DNA of 64,000 nt from Serratia nevei (GCF_037948395.1 NZ_CP149940.1:558001-622000); one strand, 5' to 3'; shown: positions 34,528 through 46,719, counted from the first letter of the stretch. Numbers and translations are program-made. Notes: generated by a model from the sequence alone, not told the origin.

Positions 34528-35805
34528 ATGACCACCATTACCGCACTGCGGGTTGAAGACATTCGTTTCCCCACGTCGCTGGGGCTGGACGGATCCGACG
34601 CCATGAATCCGGATCCCGACTATTCCGCCGCCTACGTGATCCTGGAGACCGATCGTGCGGATCTCAGCGGCCACGGGCTGACGTTCACCATCGGCCGCGG
34701 CAACGAGATCTGCTGCGCGGCGATCCGCGCGCTGGAGCATCAGATCGTTGGTGAGCGGCTGGAGGATATCGCCGCCGACATGGGCGCCTTCTGGCGGCGC
34801 TTCACCAGCGACAGCCAGCTGCGCTGGATCGGGCCGGACAAGGGGGCCATTCACCTGGCGACCGGCGCGGTGGTCAACGCGGTGTGGGATCTGTGGGCCA
34901 AATCGGTCGGCAAGCCGGTGTGGCGGCTGGTGGCGGAGATGACGCCGGAGGAGCTGGTGCGCTGCATCGACTTCCGTTACATCACCGACTGCATCACGCC
35001 GCAGGAGGCGCTGGCGCTGCTCAAGCAGCGTGCCGAGGGCAAAGAGCAGCGCCTGGCGCGGCTGCTGCAGGAGGGGTATCCCTGCTACACCACCTCCGCC
35101 GGCTGGCTGGGGTATCCGGACGACAAGCTGCGCCGCCTGTGCCAGGAAGCGGTCGACGCCGGTTTCTCCTACCTGAAGCTGAAGGTCGGGCGCGATCTGG
35201 AAGACGACATCCGCCGGGTGCGCATCGCCCGCGAGGTGATCGGCCCGGATCGCCGGCTGATGATCGACGCCAACCAGGTGTGGGAGGTGGACGAAGCCAT
35301 TCCGTGGGTGAAGCATCTGGCGTTCGCCAAACCCTGGTTTATCGAAGAGCCGACCAGCCCGGACGACGTGGAAGGCCACCGCCGCATCCGCGAAGGGGTG
35401 GCGCCGGTCAAGGTGGCCACCGGTGAGATGTGCCAGAACCGCATCATGTTCAAGCAATTCATCATGCGCGGCGCGGTAGACGTGGTGCAGATCGACGCCT
35501 GCCGCCTTGGCGGCGTCAACGAAGTGCTGGCGGTGATGCTGATGGCGGCCAAATACCAGCTGCCGGTCTGCCCGCACGCCGGCGGCGTCGGGCTGTGCGA
35601 GTACGTGCAGCACCTGTCGATGATCGACTACCTGTGCATTGCCGGCACCCATGAAGGCCGGGTGATCGAGTATGTCGATCATTTGCATGAACACTTTATC
35701 GATCCCTGCGTGATCAAAGGCGCGGCCTACATGCCGCCGAGCCGTCCCGGCTATTCGATCGAGATGCATCCGTCGTCGATCGCGCAGTATCGGTTCCGCG
35801 GGTGA
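34528..35805 (+). CDS. L-fuconate dehydratase (enolase superfamily)
   Basis: A 425-residue mandelate-racemase/enolase-superfamily dehydratase. The catalytic set is complete: Lys218 and Lys220 (YLKLKVG), Asp247 (MIDANQVW), Glu273 (WFIEEP), Glu300 (ATGEMCQNR) and His350 (VCPHAGGVG). These positions run within one residue of the Xanthomonas campestris fuconate dehydratase. It removes water from L-fuconate to give 2-keto-3-deoxy-L-fuconate. Confidence 0.92.
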   Translation: MTTITALRVEDIRFPTSLGLDGSDAMNPDPDYSAAYVILETDRADLSGHGLTFTIGRGNEICCAAIRALEHQIVGERLEDIAADMGAFWRRFTSDSQLRWIGPDKGAIHLATGAVVNAVWDLWAKSVGKPVWRLVAEMTPEELVRCIDFRYITDCITPQEALALLKQRAEGKEQRLARLLQEGYPCYTTSAGWLGYPDDKLRRLCQEAVDAGFSYLKLKVGRDLEDDIRRVRIAREVIGPDRRLMIDANQVWEVDEAIPWVKHLAFAKPWFIEEPTSPDDVEGHRRIREGVAPVKVATGEMCQNRIMFKQFIMRGAVDVVQIDACRLGGVNEVLAVMLMAAKYQLPVCPHAGGVGLCEYVQHLSMIDYLCIAGTHEGRVIEYVDHLHEHFIDPCVIKGAAYMPPSRPGYSIEMHPSSIAQYRFRG

Positions 35806-35819
35806 GGCGGGAGGATCGC

Positions 35820-37793
<1,974 letters not shown>

Positions 37794-37833
37794 CGCCAAC
37801 ATCATCATCGCCAGACGATACGAGGGTATCACC

Positions 37834-39063
37834 ATGCTTGCTGAAAAAAGTGCGGCCTCCGCGCAGCCGGGCGTCGCCGTGACCGCCAATCTGCGCTGGG
37901 CCTTTATCCTGGTCACCAGCCTGTTCTTCATGTGGGGGCTGTCCTATGGCCTGCTGGACGTATTAAACAAACATTTTCAGGAGACGTTGCACGTTACCAA
38001 GGCGCAGTCGGGGCTGTTGCAGGCGGCCTATTTCGGCGCCTATTTCCTGGTGGCGCTGCCCGCCGGATACTTTATGGACCGCAAGGGCTATAAGGCGGGC
38101 ATTCTGGTCGGGCTGTGTTTGTATGCGCTGGGGGCGCTGCTGTTCGTGCCGGCGGCGTCGGCCAACAGCTTCGGCGTGTTCCTGTTCGCGCTGTTCGTTA
38201 TCGCCAGCGGTTTGGGCTGCCTGGAAACGGCCGCCAACCCGTACGCCACGGTGCTGGGCGACGCGCAGGGCGCCGAACGGCGGCTCAACCTGGCCCAGTC
38301 GTTCAACGGCCTCGGGCAGTTTATCGGCCCGTTGATCGGCGGCACGCTGTTCTTCTCCGCCAGCCAGTCCGCCGGCGGCGGCGATCAGAGCGCGGTGAAG
38401 ATGACCTATGTGGCGATCGCCGTGCTGGTGCTGCTGATCGCGCTGTTGTTCAGCCGCACCCGGCTGCCGGCGATCCGCGAAGAGGAAAAACCGGTGCACG
38501 GCGTGATAGCGCAGGGATTGTGGCAGCATCCGCATTTCGTCGGCGGGGTTATCACGCAGTTCTTCTACGTGGCGGCGCAGGTGGGCGTAGGGGCGTTCTT
38601 CATCAACTACGCCACCGAACACTGGCGCGAGGTGTCTAACCAGAGCGCCTCTTACCTGCTGTCAATCGCCATGATCTGCTTTATGGTTGGGCGCTTCTTC
38701 AGCACCTGGTTGATGGGGCGAGTCAAACCGGCGACGCTGCTGGCGGCCTATGCGCTGATCAACATCGCGCTGTGCGGCGTGGTGATGCTGAGCGTTGACG
38801 GCGTGTCGGTGGTGGCGCTGATCGCGGTATTCTTCTTTATGTCGATCATGTTCCCGACCATTTTCGCCCTGGGGGTGAAAAACCTGGGTAAACACACCAA
38901 GCGCGCCAGCTCCTTTATGATCATGGCGATCGTCGGCGGCGCCATCATGCCGTACTTTATGGGGGCGCTGGCTGACCGTTACAGCACCGCGCTCTCTTAT
39001 CTGCTGCCGCTGTTGTGCTTCGCGGTGGTGCTGGTTTACGGCCTGCGGCAGCGCCGCGCCTGA
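37834..39063 (+). CDS. fucP: L-fucose:H+ symporter FucP-like (MFS)
   Basis: A 409-residue MFS sugar symporter of the FHS family, to which E. coli FucP belongs. Helix 1 reads SLFFMWGLSYGLLDVLNKHFQ and is followed by the AAYFGAYFLVALPAGYFMDRKGYK segment. It imports L-fucose with a proton and is the last gene of the operon. A strong hairpin starts 8 bp past its stop, inside the convergent gene. Confidence 0.9.
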   Translation: MLAEKSAASAQPGVAVTANLRWAFILVTSLFFMWGLSYGLLDVLNKHFQETLHVTKAQSGLLQAAYFGAYFLVALPAGYFMDRKGYKAGILVGLCLYALGALLFVPAASANSFGVFLFALFVIASGLGCLETAANPYATVLGDAQGAERRLNLAQSFNGLGQFIGPLIGGTLFFSASQSAGGGDQSAVKMTYVAIAVLVLLIALLFSRTRLPAIREEEKPVHGVIAQGLWQHPHFVGGVITQFFYVAAQVGVGAFFINYATEHWREVSNQSASYLLSIAMICFMVGRFFSTWLMGRVKPATLLAAYALINIALCGVVMLSVDGVSVVALIAVFFFMSIMFPTIFALGVKNLGKHTKRASSFMIMAIVGGAIMPYFMGALADRYSTALSYLLPLLCFAVVLVYGLRQRRA

Positions 39064-39064
39064 T

Positions 39065-40267
39065 TCAACCCGGCGGCGAATCGGCTTTCGCCGCCGTTGT
39101 CAGCGCCTGTGGGCGGGTTCGCATCAGGATCGCCAACGCCAGCAGCAGCACGATGCCGGACAGCACGCCGTTTAGCGTCAATCCCCCTGCATCCACCACC
39201 AGCCCGCCCGCCAGTGAACCGCAGGAAATCGCCAGATTAAACAGCGCGATATACAGCGAAGAGGCGACCTCGACCGCGTCGGGGGCCGCCTTGAGCATCC
39301 ATGCCATCAGCGAAACGGAAACGCCGCCGTAGGCGATGCCCCACAGCAGGAGGAAGGCGCCGCCGTTCAGCGGCGCGTGGCCCAGCAGCGGCAGCAGCAG
39401 GACGGCGAGCGCCAGCCCGAGGGCGATCAGCGCCAGGGTGCGGCGCAGCCGTTTGGCGGCGGCCTGGCCGGCGATGAAATTCCCGATGATACCGGCGGCG
39501 CCGTAGGCGAACAGTAGCGGACCCACCCAGCGGCCCTCGATGCCGGCGACCATCTGCAGCAGCGGGCGGACAAAGGTGTAAGCCATAAAGTGGCCGGCGA
39601 CCAGCAGAAACGTCAGCAGCAGCCCGGTCATCAGCCGACGATTCGCGCGCTGCACGGTGAACGACCGCCAGCTTATCGCCTGCGTGACCGGTAGCGGCGG
39701 CAGCACGCACAGCAGCAGGAGCAGGGTCAGCGCCGCCAGGACGGCGACGGCCAGAAACGCCATGCGCCAGCCCAGCGCTTCGCCGAGGAATACGCCGAGC
39801 GGCACGCCGAACACCGAGGCCGCCGCTACGCCGCCGAAGATGACGGACAGCGCCAATCCGACGGAAGTCGGCGGCACCAGACGTTCCGCCAACCCACCCG
39901 CGATGGCCCAGATGCCGCCGATGCAAAAGCCCAGCAGGATGCGCGCAGCAAACAGCAGCGCCATGGAGGTGGCGGCGGCGGCCAGCAGGTTGGCGGCGAT
40001 CAGCAGCAGCAGAAAGGCGATCAGCAGGCTGCGGCGATCCGTGCGCCGGGCACCCAGCACCACCAGCGGGGCGAACAGCGCGGCAAACAGGGCGGGCAGG
40101 GAAATCAGCAGCCCGGCGCGGCCTATCGATGCGTTCAAGGTGCTGACGATCGGAGTCAGCAGCCCGACGGGCAGCATTTCTGCCGTGACGACGGTAAAGG
40201 TGGACAGGGCGATCGCGAAGGTTGCCAGCCAGGGTTTTGCGCCGCCGCCGGCGTGTAAGGCACTCAT
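39065..40267 (-). CDS. MFS efflux transporter, DHA1/AraJ-like
   Basis: A 400-residue twelve-helix MFS protein of the drug:H+ antiporter 1 family (LPVGLLTPIVSTL, then VVLGARRTDRRSLLIAF as motif A region; GVPLGVFLGEALGWR as motif C). It likely exports a sugar or drug-like compound. The ATG has GGGAGAG upstream. It is divergent from a LysR regulator, a common arrangement for regulated efflux genes. Confidence 0.85.
   Translation of the reverse strand: MSALHAGGGAKPWLATFAIALSTFTVVTAEMLPVGLLTPIVSTLNASIGRAGLLISLPALFAALFAPLVVLGARRTDRRSLLIAFLLLLIAANLLAAAATSMALLFAARILLGFCIGGIWAIAGGLAERLVPPTSVGLALSVIFGGVAAASVFGVPLGVFLGEALGWRMAFLAVAVLAALTLLLLLCVLPPLPVTQAISWRSFTVQRANRRLMTGLLLTFLLVAGHFMAYTFVRPLLQMVAGIEGRWVGPLLFAYGAAGIIGNFIAGQAAAKRLRRTLALIALGLALAVLLLPLLGHAPLNGGAFLLLWGIAYGGVSVSLMAWMLKAAPDAVEVASSLYIALFNLAISCGSLAGGLVVDAGGLTLNGVLSGIVLLLALAILMRTRPQALTTAAKADSPPG
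39071..39096 (+). terminator. Terminator hairpin of the fucose operon
   Basis: CGGCGGCGAA (39071-39080) and TTCGCCGCCG (39087-39096) form a perfect 10-bp stem with a 6-base loop, followed by TTGTC. It is embedded in the last codons of the convergent MFS gene, whose stop is only 2 bp from that of fucP. Confidence 0.6.
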
Positions 40268-40357
40268 AATGACTCTCCCAACAGATGAAGAGCCTCAGTG
40301 TATCCGCGCCAAAATGGCTGATAAACTGGCCTTAATGCGCAACATTGGGGACAAATC

Positions 40358-41287
40358 GTGGCTAATTTACCGTCTATGCCGTTGGATAACCTGACCGACC
40401 TGCTGGTATTCATTCGCGTCGCCGACGCCTGCAGCTTCACGCTGGCGGCCGAGAGGCTGGGCATCTCCCGCTCGGCGGCGGGCAAATGCGTGAACCGGTT
40501 GGAGGAGCGATTGGCCACTCGGCTGCTGCAGCGCACCACGCGCAGCGTCAGCCTGACCGAAGACGGCGCGGTGTTTTACGAGTATGCGCAGCGTATCCTG
40601 TCGCAGGCCGAAGAGGCGGAAACGGCGCTGAATACGCGGCGGCAAACGCCGCGCGGGCGGCTGCGGCTGGATCTGCCGGTCTCGTTGGGGCGATTGCATA
40701 TCCTGCCGATTCTGCGGGAGTTTTTGGCGCAGTGGCCGGAGGTGGACGCCGACGTCAGCTTCTCCGATGAGTACAGCGATCTGGTGCGCGACGGCATCGA
40801 CGTGGCTGTCCGCGTCGGCGGCAGCGACGATAGCCGGCTGGTGCGGCGGGTGCTCGCGCCGCATCGCCTGATCACCTGCGCGGCGCCGGATTATCTGGCG
40901 CGGCACGGTACGCCTGCAAAACCGGAAGCGTTGGGCGAGCACGAGACGCTGGTCTTCAGCCATCAGGGGCTGCCGGCGCCCTGGCGCTATTTGGTCAACG
41001 GCCAACTGCACGAACAGCCGGTGCGTGGCCGGATGCGTTTCAACAACGTCGAAGCCTTGCGGGATGCGGCCGTCGCCGGAGCCGGCCTGTGCCAGGTGGG
41101 GGCGTTTCTGGTCGGCGAGCAGATTGCGGCCGGCACGCTGGTGCCGGTGCTGGAGCGCCATTGTCGCCCGGGGCCGCCGATCTGCGCCGTCTACCCCAGC
41201 CGACGCCATCTCTCCCCCAAGGTGAAGCTGTTCCTGGCGGCGATCGAACGGCGCTGGCAGGGCAGGGCGATTTGGGAAGTCGATTAG
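40358..41287 (+). CDS. LysR-family regulator
   Basis: A 309-residue LysR protein. The N-terminal winged helix reads TDLLVFIRVADACSFTLAAERLGISRSAAGKCVNRLEERL in parts and is followed by a full substrate-binding domain. The start is GTG at 40358 with GGGGA upstream; an ATG six codons later is possible. It is divergent from the MFS gene across 90 bp and probably regulates it. Its Y-E-Y-A linker and DxxVRxG segments are those of the AaeR/DsdC-like group with unknown ligands. Confidence 0.87.
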   Translation: MANLPSMPLDNLTDLLVFIRVADACSFTLAAERLGISRSAAGKCVNRLEERLATRLLQRTTRSVSLTEDGAVFYEYAQRILSQAEEAETALNTRRQTPRGRLRLDLPVSLGRLHILPILREFLAQWPEVDADVSFSDEYSDLVRDGIDVAVRVGGSDDSRLVRRVLAPHRLITCAAPDYLARHGTPAKPEALGEHETLVFSHQGLPAPWRYLVNGQLHEQPVRGRMRFNNVEALRDAAVAGAGLCQVGAFLVGEQIAAGTLVPVLERHCRPGPPICAVYPSRRHLSPKVKLFLAAIERRWQGRAIWEVD

Positions 41288-41295
41288 CGAACCTG

Positions 41296-42381
41296 TTACT
41301 CCTGCGGCTGCAGCAGGGCGGGCTGGACGTTTTGCGCCAGCTGGATATTGTTGCGGCCGCTGTGCTTCGCCAGATAGAGCGCGGCGTCGGCCGCGCCGAT
41401 CGCCGATTCGACGTCCAGCTTTTCCAGCGCGGAGATGCCGGCGCTGAGCGTCAGCGTGCCGCTGTGCTGCGGGCTGGCGCCGTGTGGGATGTTCAGTTCC
41501 GCCACCCGTTGGCGCACCCGTTCGGCCAGCTGCGCCGCGTAGCCTTCGTGCACGTTGGTTAGCAGCACCAAAAACTCTTCCCCGCCGTAGCGCACCACGA
41601 TGTCGCGTGAACGTACCGCATCGCGGATGGCGATCGCCACCTGCACCAGCGCCCGGTCGCCCATCGCGTGGCCGTAGCTGTCGTTGTAGACCTTGAAGTG
41701 GTCGATATCCAGCAGCAGCACGTAGTGGCGGCCGGTTTGCGGTTCCAGCAGCATGTTGATCTTATTCTCCAGCCCGCGGCGGTTATAAAGACCGGTCAGG
41801 GGATCGAGCATGCTTAAATTATTGAATTTGTCCCGTTCGTTATACAGGTTGGCCACCAGCGCGTGGGTAAAGATTTCACTGCGTTTCAACATCAGGTGGT
41901 GGATGGAGAAAGCGATAATAGGTAATAGCGTGGTGAATAATATCCGCAGGGTATTATGCATACCGTCTAAAGCCAGGATCACCATTGCGGAAGGCACGGC
42001 GTGTAAACAAAAGGCGGTAAAGTTATCCGTCAGAGAAATAGCGCTGATAAAAAAGATGCTGAACAAACTAATTAATAAAAAATCTTGGTTATTCGGTAGG
42101 CAATATTGACTTTTAACGTAAATATGGGCGGCCCACAGCAGGCCGAGCACGCTGGCGAACAGGTTGAGTTTGCAGAGGTATTTCCGCGGCGTTTGCAGGG
42201 AGAATAGCGCCGCCGCCAGACAAAATAGCGGTATACATAATAAAGGTAGGGTAAATGAGGGCGTATCCCTAAAAGGGAACAATAACGTAAATACGGAAGA
42301 GGCGGCATTCATCACCAGAAAAAGAAATAATGCCAGGCGCTGCTTGCTGTTCAGTAATTCCTGATAAGAACGGGCGTTCAT
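41296..42381 (-). CDS. Membrane-bound diguanylate cyclase
   Basis: A 361-residue protein with about six N-terminal transmembrane helices (residues 15-165) and a C-terminal GGDEF domain. The active site is GGEEF (266-270), and an allosteric I-site RSRD (257-260) lies exactly five residues before it. It should make cyclic di-GMP and be inhibited by its product. The helical part resembles MASE-type sensors with no known signal. The N-terminal coding region is AT-rich compared with the C-terminal domain. The ATG at 42381 gives a natural start before helix 1; its ribosome-binding site is weak. Confidence 0.87.
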   Translation of the reverse strand: MNARSYQELLNSKQRLALFLFLVMNAASSVFTLLFPFRDTPSFTLPLLCIPLFCLAAALFSLQTPRKYLCKLNLFASVLGLLWAAHIYVKSQYCLPNNQDFLLISLFSIFFISAISLTDNFTAFCLHAVPSAMVILALDGMHNTLRILFTTLLPIIAFSIHHLMLKRSEIFTHALVANLYNERDKFNNLSMLDPLTGLYNRRGLENKINMLLEPQTGRHYVLLLDIDHFKVYNDSYGHAMGDRALVQVAIAIRDAVRSRDIVVRYGGEEFLVLLTNVHEGYAAQLAERVRQRVAELNIPHGASPQHSGTLTLSAGISALEKLDVESAIGAADAALYLAKHSGRNNIQLAQNVQPALLQPQE

Positions 42382-42605
42382 ACGGAGGTCACTCTTTGCA
42401 AAGTCGTTCTGTCGAATAATTAAGGTTGAGAAGCATTCCCTCGGCGCGAAATATCCACGGAAGTTGCATGGTTGATGATTGTGATTATTATCATGCAAAC
42501 AGGACTAGGAATTTTCTTATGTCAAATTATCATTTTTTCATGCTGGTGTCATCTGGGTTTGGTCACCGCAGTGAAAATGATGCGGCGGCCAAAAAAGTGT
42601 TATAT

Positions 42606-42624
42606 GATATTGGTTATCATTATC
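42606..42624 (+). promoter_or_regulatory. Fur box upstream of yjjZ
   Basis: GATATTGGTTATCATTATC matches 16 of 19 positions of the Fur consensus (GATAATGATAATCATTATC). It overlaps a TATATGAT -10-like sequence and ends 18 bp before the yjjZ start codon. A weaker Fur-like stretch is near 42476-42494 (GATTGTGATTATTATCATG). The 261-bp gap to the cyclase gene contains no convincing gene. Confidence 0.65.
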
Positions 42625-42642
42625 ACTTAAAGGGGGGTTATC

Positions 42643-42927
42643 ATGCTCACCGCCATGATTGCCGCGTGTGGACTGTGGGGCGTCAGCTGGTGCCTCGGCG
42701 ATCGCCTGGCCAGCGCCTGGGGCGTTTTGCTGCCGTGCGCGCTGATGCCGCTGCTGGCCTTGATCGATCTGAATATGATGCAGCTGCGCACCCTGATTGT
42801 GATAGCGATGCTGGCGACGCTGGTGATGCTGTTCAACAGCCGGCTGCGTCACTATCTGCTGCTGCCTTCCTGCATGGCGCTGGCGGGCGGCCTGGCGGCA
42901 ATCAGCCTCAACTTCAGCTTCGCGTAA
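42643..42927 (+). CDS. yjjZ: DUF1435 membrane protein (YjjZ-like)
   Basis: A 94-residue hydrophobic protein with about three helices and the stretch ASAWGVLLPCALMPLLALIDL...LRHYLLLPSCMALAGG, which resembles enteric YjjZ/DUF1435. The start ATG has AAAGGGGGG upstream. In E. coli the gene also stands beside the tRNA-Leu cluster and next to fhuF. Here fhuF is not adjacent, and the Fur box lies directly in front of this gene. The function is unknown, but iron-controlled expression is likely. Confidence 0.75.
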   Translation: MLTAMIAACGLWGVSWCLGDRLASAWGVLLPCALMPLLALIDLNMMQLRTLIVIAMLATLVMLFNSRLRHYLLLPSCMALAGGLAAISLNFSFA

Positions 42928-43015
42928 ACGCCGGAAACGGCAAAACCACGCTTAGGCGTGTTTATCATCAATGCGTTGGGATTTTTTCGAAGGAACTACC
43001 GGAGAGATCATCAAT

Positions 43016-43102
43016 TGGTGCGAAGAGAGGGACTTGAACCCTCACGTCCGTAAGGACACTAACACCTGAAGCTAGCGCGTCTACCAATTCCGCCACCTTC
43101 GC
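43016..43102 (-). tRNA. leuQ/P/V type: tRNA-Leu (CAG), copy 3 of the operon
   Basis: An 87-nt class II tRNA with acceptor GCGAAGG, anticodon CAG in CUUCAGGU, a long variable arm (GUCC-UUAC-GGAC), TTCAAGT T-loop and an encoded CCA. It corresponds to the leuQPV cluster of E. coli, which also lies between yjjZ and rsmC. It is last in the direction of transcription. Confidence 0.96.
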
Positions 43103-43144
43103 ACAGTCGATGTCGTTGCTTTGATTTATATTACGTCGCCAGCT

Positions 43145-43231
43145 TGGTGCGAAGAGAGGGACTTGAACCCTCACGTCCGTAAGAACACTAACACCTGAAG
43201 CTAGCGCGTCTACCAATTCCGCCACCTTCGC
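43145..43231 (-). tRNA. leuQ/P/V type: tRNA-Leu (CAG), copy 2 of the operon
   Basis: The sequence is identical to its neighbours except for one base in the variable arm, where the stem reads GUUC-UUAC-GGAC, giving a U-G instead of a C-G pair. CCA is encoded. The spacing to the flanking copies is 42 and 36 bp. Confidence 0.96.
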
Positions 43232-43267
43232 ATCGATGCTGAGTGCAATATAAATCATGTGGTTATT

Positions 43268-43354
43268 TGGTGCGAAGAGAGGGACTTGAACCCTCACGTC
43301 CGTAAGGACACTAACACCTGAAGCTAGCGCGTCTACCAATTCCGCCACCTTCGC
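43268..43354 (-). tRNA. leuQ/P/V type: tRNA-Leu (CAG), copy 1 of the operon
   Basis: An 87-nt tRNA identical to copy 3, with CCA encoded. It is the first gene of the tRNA operon, about 40 bp from a good sigma-70 promoter. Confidence 0.96.
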
Positions 43355-43395
43355 GTACCAGAAACATTACCGGAGTAACGTTACCACGGAGGCGA

Positions 43396-43423
43396 ATTCT
43401 AGAGATTTTGGCGGGCACGTCAA
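43396..43423 (-). promoter_or_regulatory. Promoter of the tRNA-Leu operon
   Basis: On the minus strand TTGACG (43418-43423) and TAGAAT (43396-43401) are separated by 16 bp, followed by a GC-rich discriminator (TCGCCTCC). This is the form of a stringently controlled stable-RNA promoter. It lies next to the stop codon of the LysR gene. Confidence 0.7.
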
Positions 43424-43426
43424 CAG

Positions 43427-44377
43427 TTATTTCCCCGCTTTGCGGGCGTTTGCTGGAAAAACAGCCATATCGCCGCTTTTCTGCTGGTCAAACAGCCAAA
43501 TCAGCCAATCAATCAACACCCTGACCCGTGGCGCCAGGAAACGGCCGGGTGGATACATGATGTAAATCGGCATCGGCGGAGGTGGCGTGTCCGCCAACAC
43601 TTCCACCAGTTCGCCCCGTTCCAGCCAGGGAGCAAGTGAATAGCGCGCCGCCTGAATCAACCCCATGCCGGCACGCGCGCCGGCGATGTAAGCGTCGGCG
43701 CCGCTGACGCTCAGCCGGGCAGGGAGTTCGCGCAGTTCCACCTTGCCGCCACGGCAGAATTCCAGCGGATAATCGCGGTTGCTGGCCAGGGAAAAATACC
43801 CTACCGCGCGGTGCGGCGCCAGGCTATCGATGTCGAGCGGCGTGCCGCTGGCCTGCAGGTAAGCGGGGGAAGCGCAGGTGATCTGCGGCAGCTGGGCGAT
43901 GCGCCGCGCCACCAGGCTGTCGTCTTCGGTTTCCCAGGCGCGCAGCACGCAGTCTACGCCTTCGCGTAACAGATCGACGTGGGTGTCGTTGGCACCCAGC
44001 GCCAGCGTGATGTCGGGATAGCGCCGGTAAAAGTCGTCCAGCGCCGGAATGACGATCTGGCGCGCCAGCGAATGGGGCATATCGATGCGCACTTTGCCGG
44101 ACGGCTGCAGCTTATGGTGGCTGAACAGCGTGTCAGCTTCCTCAAGCGCCCCCAGCAGCTGTACGCAGCGTTGATAGTAAAGGCTGCCTTCGCTGGTCAC
44201 CTGTACCTGGCGGGTGGTGCGGATCAGCAGGCGCACGCCCAGCCGCTGCTCCAGCCGTTTCAGCGCGTTGCTGACCGTGGCGCGCGGCAGCTGCAGGCGC
44301 TCGGCCGCCCGACTGAAGCTACCCAGTTCGACGATGCGGGTAAAAATGCGCATGGCTTGAACCTGATCCATGTCCAC
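43427..44377 (-). CDS. LysR-family regulator
   Basis: A 316-residue LysR protein with the helix-turn-helix VELGSFSRAAERLQLPRATV near the N-terminus and a complete ligand-binding domain ending PPGRFLAPRVRVLIDWL. It is divergent from an aldo/keto reductase gene across 112 bp and probably regulates it. The small C-terminal extension after the domain is ordinary. The ligand is unknown. Confidence 0.88.
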   Translation of the reverse strand: MDMDQVQAMRIFTRIVELGSFSRAAERLQLPRATVSNALKRLEQRLGVRLLIRTTRQVQVTSEGSLYYQRCVQLLGALEEADTLFSHHKLQPSGKVRIDMPHSLARQIVIPALDDFYRRYPDITLALGANDTHVDLLREGVDCVLRAWETEDDSLVARRIAQLPQITCASPAYLQASGTPLDIDSLAPHRAVGYFSLASNRDYPLEFCRGGKVELRELPARLSVSGADAYIAGARAGMGLIQAARYSLAPWLERGELVEVLADTPPPPMPIYIMYPPGRFLAPRVRVLIDWLIWLFDQQKSGDMAVFPANARKAGK

Positions 44378-44489
44378 TCCGGATTATTGGTGATTTTTGA
44401 ACAGTGATGTGCGATCTGCATTATTTATCTTTGTAGCGTAAACAACCAGACTTTGCTGCGTTATCCGTTCATCGCATGAGGGCTGCACA

Positions 44490-45482
<993 letters not shown>

Positions 45483-45488
45483 AAAAAA

Positions 45489-45507
45489 GCGCGGCCTCAG
45501 GCCGCGC
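45489..45507. terminator. Bidirectional terminator
   Basis: GCGCGGCC-TCA-GGCCGCGC forms an 8-bp stem, with a run of eight A on the left and TCTGTCGTTTT on the right. It serves both the reductase gene and the convergent rsmC gene. Confidence 0.8.
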
Positions 45508-45532
45508 TCTGTCGTTTTCCGCCAACGGCGAA

Positions 45533-46573
45533 TTATTTCTTCTTCGGCGCGCGCGGTGGGCGGCCGACGGTGGCCTGATACACCTTGAAGCGGCCGTTCT
45601 GCGCCAGCACTTCGTGGCTGCCGAAGGTGGCGTCCAGAATGTCCGGGTATGGCAGGAAGGCGTTGGCGACGATGCGCAGCTGGCCGCCGATCGGCAGGTG
45701 TTTCACCGCGCCGCGGATCAGGGTTTCAGCGGCGGTCAGGCTGGTTTGCAGCCCGTCGTGGAACGGCGGGTTGGAGATGATCATGTCGAAACGGCCGGTG
45801 ATGTCGGAGTAAACGTTGCTGACGATCACTTCGCCTTCGATGCCGTTGGCGGCCAGCGTCGCGCGGCTGGATTCCACCGCGGCGGCGTTGACGTCGCTGA
45901 GGGTCAGTTTCACCTTCGGCGACAGCTTGGCCATCACCGAGGCCATCACGCCGGCGCCGCAGCCGATGTCCAGCACCTTGCCTTTCATGTGTTTTTCCAG
46001 CGTCGACAGCAGCAGCGAGCTGCCGACGTCCAGGCCGTCGCGGCTGAACACGCCCGGCAGCGTTTTCACTTCCAGATCGTGCAGCTGATAGCTGTCCCAC
46101 CAGTCGTTCAGGTCGAATTCGGTCTGTGCGTCCAGACGGCCGTGATACAGGCCGCAGCGGCGCGCGCTGTCGATTTTCACCAGCGCAACGTGGCCTTCCA
46201 GCGTTGGCTCGGCGCTGCGCACGCCGCTGCGGTTTTCACCGACCACGAACACGTCTACGCCCACCGGCAGCAGCGCCAGGATGTTGCACAGCTGGAATTG
46301 CGCTTCCTGCTTGCTCTTCGGCCAGTAGTAAACCAGCGTATCGCAGTTGGCGACGAAAGCGGGATCGATGGTCAAACCGAACTGCACGTTATCGCCCATC
46401 GTCCGGTTCAGTAACTGCCAGTGATGGTATTGCTGAGTGTGGACGCGCACGTCCGCGGCCTCGAATTGGGCCGGCAGGCTGTCCTGCAGGTCGCCGGCAA
46501 ACAGCACGCGGCGTTCGATAAATTCATCACTGTGGCGCAGCATGACTTCACTGGCGGGGGTTAATGCAGACAT
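45533..46573 (-). CDS. rsmC: 16S rRNA (guanine1207-N2)-methyltransferase
   Basis: A 346-residue SAM-dependent methyltransferase. The C-terminal half has the SAM-binding [12 protein letters not shown] and the catalytic NPPFHDG motif. The N-terminal half is the degenerate methyltransferase domain of RsmC, which helps folding and RNA binding. It methylates G1207 of 16S rRNA in the 30S subunit. The ATG at 46573 has CCAGGAG upstream; the length agrees with E. coli (343). Confidence 0.95.
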   Translation of the reverse strand: MSALTPASEVMLRHSDEFIERRVLFAGDLQDSLPAQFEAADVRVHTQQYHHWQLLNRTMGDNVQFGLTIDPAFVANCDTLVYYWPKSKQEAQFQLCNILALLPVGVDVFVVGENRSGVRSAEPTLEGHVALVKIDSARRCGLYHGRLDAQTEFDLNDWWDSYQLHDLEVKTLPGVFSRDGLDVGSSLLLSTLEKHMKGKVLDIGCGAGVMASVMAKLSPKVKLTLSDVNAAAVESSRATLAANGIEGEVIVSNVYSDITGRFDMIISNPPFHDGLQTSLTAAETLIRGAVKHLPIGGQLRIVANAFLPYPDILDATFGSHEVLAQNGRFKVYQATVGRPPRAPKKK

Positions 46574-46719
46574 CAGATATTGGCTCCTGGAAATGAGACC
46601 GGGGATTATAGAGCTTTGTGGCGATATGTTCGACGGGTTTGTTGGCGCGGGCTGCGCGGGTTTGTTAGCATAGCGCGGCGCATGGCAGGCATGGCGCACC
46701 ACAACGGGTAGGAATCGGC

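Noticed and set aside
42426..43037. A plus-strand frame covering yjjZ in another phase
   Set aside because: It runs through the Fur box and yjjZ, has no ribosome-binding site and ends in the tRNA region.
42968..43348. A 126-codon minus-strand frame with a threefold protein repeat (MAELVDALASGVSVLTDV)
   Set aside because: It is read through the three identical tRNA-Leu genes; the protein repeat is the tRNA sequence.
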